From Candidatus Profundicultor aquiphilus (GTDB taxonomy: Bacteria; Atribacterota; Atribacteria; Atribacterales; Caldatribacteriaceae), in assembly GCA_013314795.1 (NCBI GenBank), contig JABUEZ010000075.1, forward strand, positions 1 to 8,663: 8,663 nucleotides of DNA, read 5' to 3'. The notes beneath the pieces were generated by a model. The model did no database searches. It was not told the origin of the DNA and saw only the letters and a program-made list of their open reading frames with translations. Position numbers and translations under genes: made by a program. Below, piece after piece: positions 6,152 through 8,663 of this stretch; position 1 is the stretch's first letter, and every line of letters starts with the position of its first letter.

Positions 6152-6645
6152 TGCCGAAGGTAAAAACCATGAGCATTATCGAGGAAAAGTGGCTCGATAG
6201 AATCGTTGAGATGGCTCGCGCAACGATGCAAACGGGCAAGGTATTTGGAAGGCTTTGTAAAAATCACGGCTGGCACGAGCGAGAGAAATGTCCAGAGTGT
6301 GACAAAAAACACCAGCCTATCCTTCAGAGAGCTCAGCTATCTAACCTGAAGAATTTCGCCGATGCTACCGACTCGGTGCGAGCTTTAGAGCTTTTTATCC
6401 GTTACCAGATGGGCCGTAAAGAGAAGACGGGATGGGAGTATCGTCACGGTAGTGGCGAGAGCTTTGGCGATCTTGTAATCCGCGACTTCGACACCCTGGG
6501 AAAATGGGCAGAGGAGATAGATCCCGAAGATCGTAAAGCAACACATCTCTGGCTCATTCGCCTCTATACCGGTTTTCTTTCCCGCTGGCACGTGGCAATG
6601 GCAGGTGGAGAAGGCGAAGAAGCAGAAGACTTGAAGGAGGGATAA
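6148..6645 (+). CDS. Cas11/Csm2-like small subunit with a Cys/His cluster
   Basis: This 165-residue mostly helical protein is probably the small subunit of the complex, which lines the guide-target duplex. The segment SNLKNFAD, then ALELFIRYQMGR (79-90), fits the pattern in Csm2-type small subunits, where a helix ends in F-x-Y-x-x-GR. Its place between csx10 and the next RAMP gene is where III-D operons carry this subunit. Unusually, residues 37-55 contain Cys37, His40, His43, Cys48, Cys51 and His55, spaced like a small zinc site and not usual in Csm2. The C-terminus (EGEEAEDLKEG) is acidic. By hand count 6181-6645 is about 51% GC, lower than samples of the adjacent RAMP genes (near 58%). The ATG at 6148 overlaps the csx10 stop as ATGA, and the next gene starts 2 bases after this stop. 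The small-subunit call is inferred from motif and position. Confidence 0.7.
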   Translation: MMPKVKTMSIIEEKWLDRIVEMARATMQTGKVFGRLCKNHGWHEREKCPECDKKHQPILQRAQLSNLKNFADATDSVRALELFIRYQMGRKEKTGWEYRHGSGESFGDLVIRDFDTLGKWAEEIDPEDRKATHLWLIRLYTGFLSRWHVAMAGGEGEEAEDLKEG

Positions 6646-6647
6646 AA

Positions 6648-7463
6648 ATGGCGGATTTTTTCCGATTTGAAAACCGCACCACCATCAAAGCGACGCTCCG
6701 CATGGAGACCGCCCTCTCGGTGGGAAGCCGGACATCGTTCCTCCCGGCCGGATCAGACCTTCCGGTGATGAAAACTCCGGAGGGAATCCCCTATATCCCC
6801 GGTTCTTCGCTCAAGGGGGTGGTGCGAGCCTACACGGAGCGCCTGCTCCGAACCATGGACACCCTGGAGAAAAAATACCAGGGGCAGAGGGTCTGGGCCT
6901 GTGACCCGCTGGACACCAAAAAGTGCTGTGTGCCGGGGGATATAAAGAAAAAACTGTTCCAAGAGGCCAAGGAAGTGGATGCCGAATTCACCAGTTTGTT
7001 ATACAAAGAATCCTGTACCGCCTGTCGCCTGTTCGGTTCGCCCTGGCTGGCGTCGCGGGTGGCCTTTCAGGATGCATTCCTCCAGAACGCCAGCGAAATG
7101 CTTCGCCTCACCGAAATCCGCGACGGGGTGGGCATTGACCGCGACCTGGGGACCGCCAAGACCAACGTCAAGTATGATTTTGAGACCGTTCCCGCCGGGG
7201 CCTGCTTTGGGATCACCATCGTGGTCGAAAACGCTACAGGTTGGGAGGTGGGCTTGCTCCTTTTGGCCCTGGAGGCCATGCGCAAGGGTGAGCTACCACT
7301 CGGCGGCAAAACCACCCGTGGAGTGGGCTGGGGGAAGCTTGAGGAAATCACGGTACAGCGAATCGAAGAAAGCGACATCCTCCTCTACCTGGCAGGCCAG
7401 AAGGAACCCGAAACACTTGACCCCAAAGACCTTATAGGGCAATTTACCGGAGCCTTGCGGTAA
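6648..7463 (+). CDS. cas7: Cas7-like RAMP subunit 2 (Csm3/Csx7-like)
   Basis: This is a second crRNA-binding backbone subunit, 271 residues. Typical Csm3 features are in order: SVGSRTSFLPAGSDLPV with Asp37 in the position of the target-cleaving Asp, YIPGSSLKGVVRAY (49-62), and a cysteine group of Cys85, Cys93-Cys94, Cys123 and Cys126 followed by RLFGSPW. SRVAFQDAF (136-144) comes next, then the thumb segment GIDRDLGTAKTNVKYDF (162-178), VPAGACF and the glycine-rich GGKTTRGVGWGKLE (219-232). About 40 residues follow the RAMP core. The loop between Cys94 and Cys123 is long. GGAGG lies 8 nt before the ATG at 6648, inside the end of the upstream gene. It could be filed under Csm3 or under the SSO1426/Csx7 RAMP family; the LFGSP pattern with paired Cys favours the latter. 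Residues for RNA cleavage appear intact. Confidence 0.92.
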   Translation: MADFFRFENRTTIKATLRMETALSVGSRTSFLPAGSDLPVMKTPEGIPYIPGSSLKGVVRAYTERLLRTMDTLEKKYQGQRVWACDPLDTKKCCVPGDIKKKLFQEAKEVDAEFTSLLYKESCTACRLFGSPWLASRVAFQDAFLQNASEMLRLTEIRDGVGIDRDLGTAKTNVKYDFETVPAGACFGITIVVENATGWEVGLLLLALEAMRKGELPLGGKTTRGVGWGKLEEITVQRIEESDILLYLAGQKEPETLDPKDLIGQFTGALR

Positions 7464-7469
7464 GGAGGT
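7462..7469 (+). promoter_or_regulatory. Ribosome binding site that fixes the start of Cas7-like RAMP 3
   Basis: AAGGAGGT lies 7 nt upstream of the GTG at 7477 and overlaps the stop codon of the previous gene (7461-7463). An in-frame GTG at 7468 is part of this site itself, so it cannot be served by it. The start is therefore placed at 7477. Confidence 0.8.
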
Positions 7470-7476
7470 GGACAGC

Positions 7477-8370
7477 GTGCACAAACAACGTTTCAATGTT
7501 CTGAAAATGGAGTTTGAACTCAAGCCCAGAGGGCCACTCCTGGTTAAATCGGGAACCATTTCTCCCAATCCTTCCCTTCCCGATATGCAGTTCGTGCGTA
7601 CCCGCACGCCCGAGGGAGAAAAGGTCTTCATTCCCGGTTCGTCCTTGAAGGGAGTTTTCCGGAGCTTCACCGAGAAGGTCCTGCGCACCATGGACAAAGA
7701 TCTGGCCTGTGACCCGTTTAAGAAGAATGGTGAGGACAGGGCGTGTGGGCAAAAACTCAAAGATGAGGAGAATGCCGCAAAGATATACAAGGAGTCCTGT
7801 CACGCCTGCAAAATCTACGGGAACACCCGCTTGCGGGGGCGCCTTTCCTTCACCGATTTCATGCCCCAGGGGGAAGTGATAACCGAGACCCGCTACGGGG
7901 TGGCCATTTCTCGTCTGACAAACGCCGTGGCCTTTGGCCCCTTCGACATGGAAGTTATTCTGGCGGGAACCTTCACCGGCCACCTTATTCTGGAAAATTT
8001 TGAAACCTGGCAGGTGGGAATCATCGGGTTAACCCTTCGAGCCATGGAAGAGGGACTGGTCCGGGTCGGTTTTGGGAAAAACCGGGGTTTTGGAGAGGTA
8101 ACCATGCCCCCGGTTCGAGTTACCGTGGAGATGGCCAAACCCTCCCCCATACCCCCTCAGGAAATCTGGGGTGTGGGGATGTTCATGAAAGAAACGGATA
8201 CTGCTTCCTATGGATTCCACGAAGAGTACCGCATCACGGGGTTGCCCGAGGGAAAGGAAGAAGACTTGGGCATTTATGTGCGCCGGGAATACACCGGGGA
8301 GGAGTGGTCCGCCATGGCCGAAAAAGCCATAGCATGCCTTGGGAACCTTCGGGGAGGGAAAAAGCCGTGA
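7477..8370 (+). CDS. cas7: Cas7-like RAMP subunit 3 (Csm3/Csx7-like, with C-terminal extension)
   Basis: This is the third backbone-type RAMP subunit, 297 residues from the GTG at 7477. It has PSLPDMQFVRTRTPEG with Asp36 as the likely cleaving residue, VFIPGSSLKGVFRSFTEKVL (50-69), and the cysteine group Cys78, Cys90, Cys108 and Cys111 followed by KIYG. RGRLSFTDF (120-128) follows, then the thumb segment YGVAISRLTNAVAFGPFDMEV (140-160, given here in shortened form as its ends YGVAISR and PFDMEV), LAGTFTGHL and the glycine-rich GFGKNRGFGEVTM (198-210). It aligns well with RAMP 2 from the IPGSSLKG segment on, so the two look like tandem duplicates. About 85 residues follow the core; this tail is charged and I do not recognise it. 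It lies 13 nt after the previous stop and overlaps the next gene as GTGA (8367-8370). A function in guide binding and target cleavage is expected from the family. Confidence 0.9.
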   Translation: MHKQRFNVLKMEFELKPRGPLLVKSGTISPNPSLPDMQFVRTRTPEGEKVFIPGSSLKGVFRSFTEKVLRTMDKDLACDPFKKNGEDRACGQKLKDEENAAKIYKESCHACKIYGNTRLRGRLSFTDFMPQGEVITETRYGVAISRLTNAVAFGPFDMEVILAGTFTGHLILENFETWQVGIIGLTLRAMEEGLVRVGFGKNRGFGEVTMPPVRVTVEMAKPSPIPPQEIWGVGMFMKETDTASYGFHEEYRITGLPEGKEEDLGIYVRREYTGEEWSAMAEKAIACLGNLRGGKKP

Positions 8371-8663
8371 AGGGGTTCGTTTATTCCGGCATCCTTGAAA
8401 CTTCAGCACTTGAGGTCCTGCAGGAACAACTGGGGTTACCAGCCCGGCTTTCCTGGGACCCGAGTCGCCTTGATTTCTCCCGGGAACTGCGGGAGGAAGG
8501 AACGGCTTTTGGCTTTCGGTGTGAACTCCGCTGGCATTTGTGCGCCAAAGGGATGTATCGGGTGCCTCTCCTTGCCGATGAGGAGATTCCCGGAACCCCC
8601 CTTCAGCCGGTAGAAGGACCCTGGGAGATGGAGGAAAGGGAAATCCGACTCATCGATCTCCGG
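8367..8663 (+). CDS. Partial gene cut by the window edge, possibly Csx19-like
   Basis: An open frame starts with GTG at 8367 inside the stop of the previous gene (GTGA) and runs without a stop to the last base, giving 99 codons. GGGGAGG lies 9 nt upstream of the GTG. It begins KGFVYSG and contains FSRELREEGTAFGFRCELRW followed by a run of short strand-like segments. I see no RAMP glycine-rich loop in this part. Position after the last Cas7 gene in a III-D operon is where Csx19 is often found. The FG-x(2)-CELRWHL stretch is loosely like the Csx19 pattern of a strand pair around a Trp-rich segment. That is a weak match made from memory. It could equally be another accessory cas protein. The frame itself is secure. 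Confidence 0.7.
   Translation, partial: MKGFVYSGILETSALEVLQEQLGLPARLSWDPSRLDFSRELREEGTAFGFRCELRWHLCAKGMYRVPLLADEEIPGTPLQPVEGPWEMEEREIRLIDLR

Noticed and set aside
7468..7476. GTG start for RAMP 3 at 7468
   Set aside because: This GTG is part of the ribosome binding site AAGGAGGTG; the GTG at 7477 has the correct 7-nt spacing.

Overview
The window carries a type III CRISPR-Cas locus, almost entirely on the + strand. The effector genes look like subtype III-D: Cas10, several Cas7 (Csm3/Csx7-like) RAMP proteins, Csx10 and a small subunit. The host cannot be named from this sequence. The moderately high GC, the repeat ending in ATTGAAAC and the stand-alone type III operon would suit a thermophilic bacterium, but that is inference. 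No cas1, cas2 or cas6 lies inside the window.

Layout. Positions 1-715 are the leader-distal end of a CRISPR array: ten complete 30-bp repeats, a decayed eleventh repeat, and ten full spacers. The array runs past the left edge. It ends directly in a strong rho-independent terminator (720-757), which shows + strand transcription. Positions 758-1051 hold no convincing gene but contain a long hairpin (827-868). A gene starting GTG at 1052 encodes a CARF domain of the Cas_NE0113 type fused to a LuxR/GerE-type helix-turn-helix, so it is a likely cyclic-oligoadenylate-responsive transcription regulator. A 170-bp gap (1907-2076) with an inverted repeat separates it from the effector operon.

The effector operon runs cas10 (2077-4305), Cas7-like RAMP 1 (4302-4955), csx10 (4952-6151), a Cas11/Csm2-like small subunit (6148-6645), Cas7-like RAMP 2 (6648-7463), Cas7-like RAMP 3 (7477-8370) and a gene cut by the right edge (8367 onward, possibly Csx19-like). 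Four of its six gene junctions are 4-nt ATGA or GTGA overlaps, so the genes should be co-transcribed and translationally coupled.

Working model. crRNA from the array is held by Cas10, Csx10, the three Cas7 subunits and the small subunit. The Cas7 subunits keep a candidate target-cleaving Asp. Cas10 keeps both the HD nuclease residues and the GGDD cyclase site, so target RNA binding should trigger ssDNA cleavage and cyclic oligoadenylate synthesis. The only CARF protein in the window is fused to a DNA-binding domain rather than to a nuclease. The second messenger may therefore act here on transcription, perhaps of this locus. That coupling is the most interesting hypothesis in the window.
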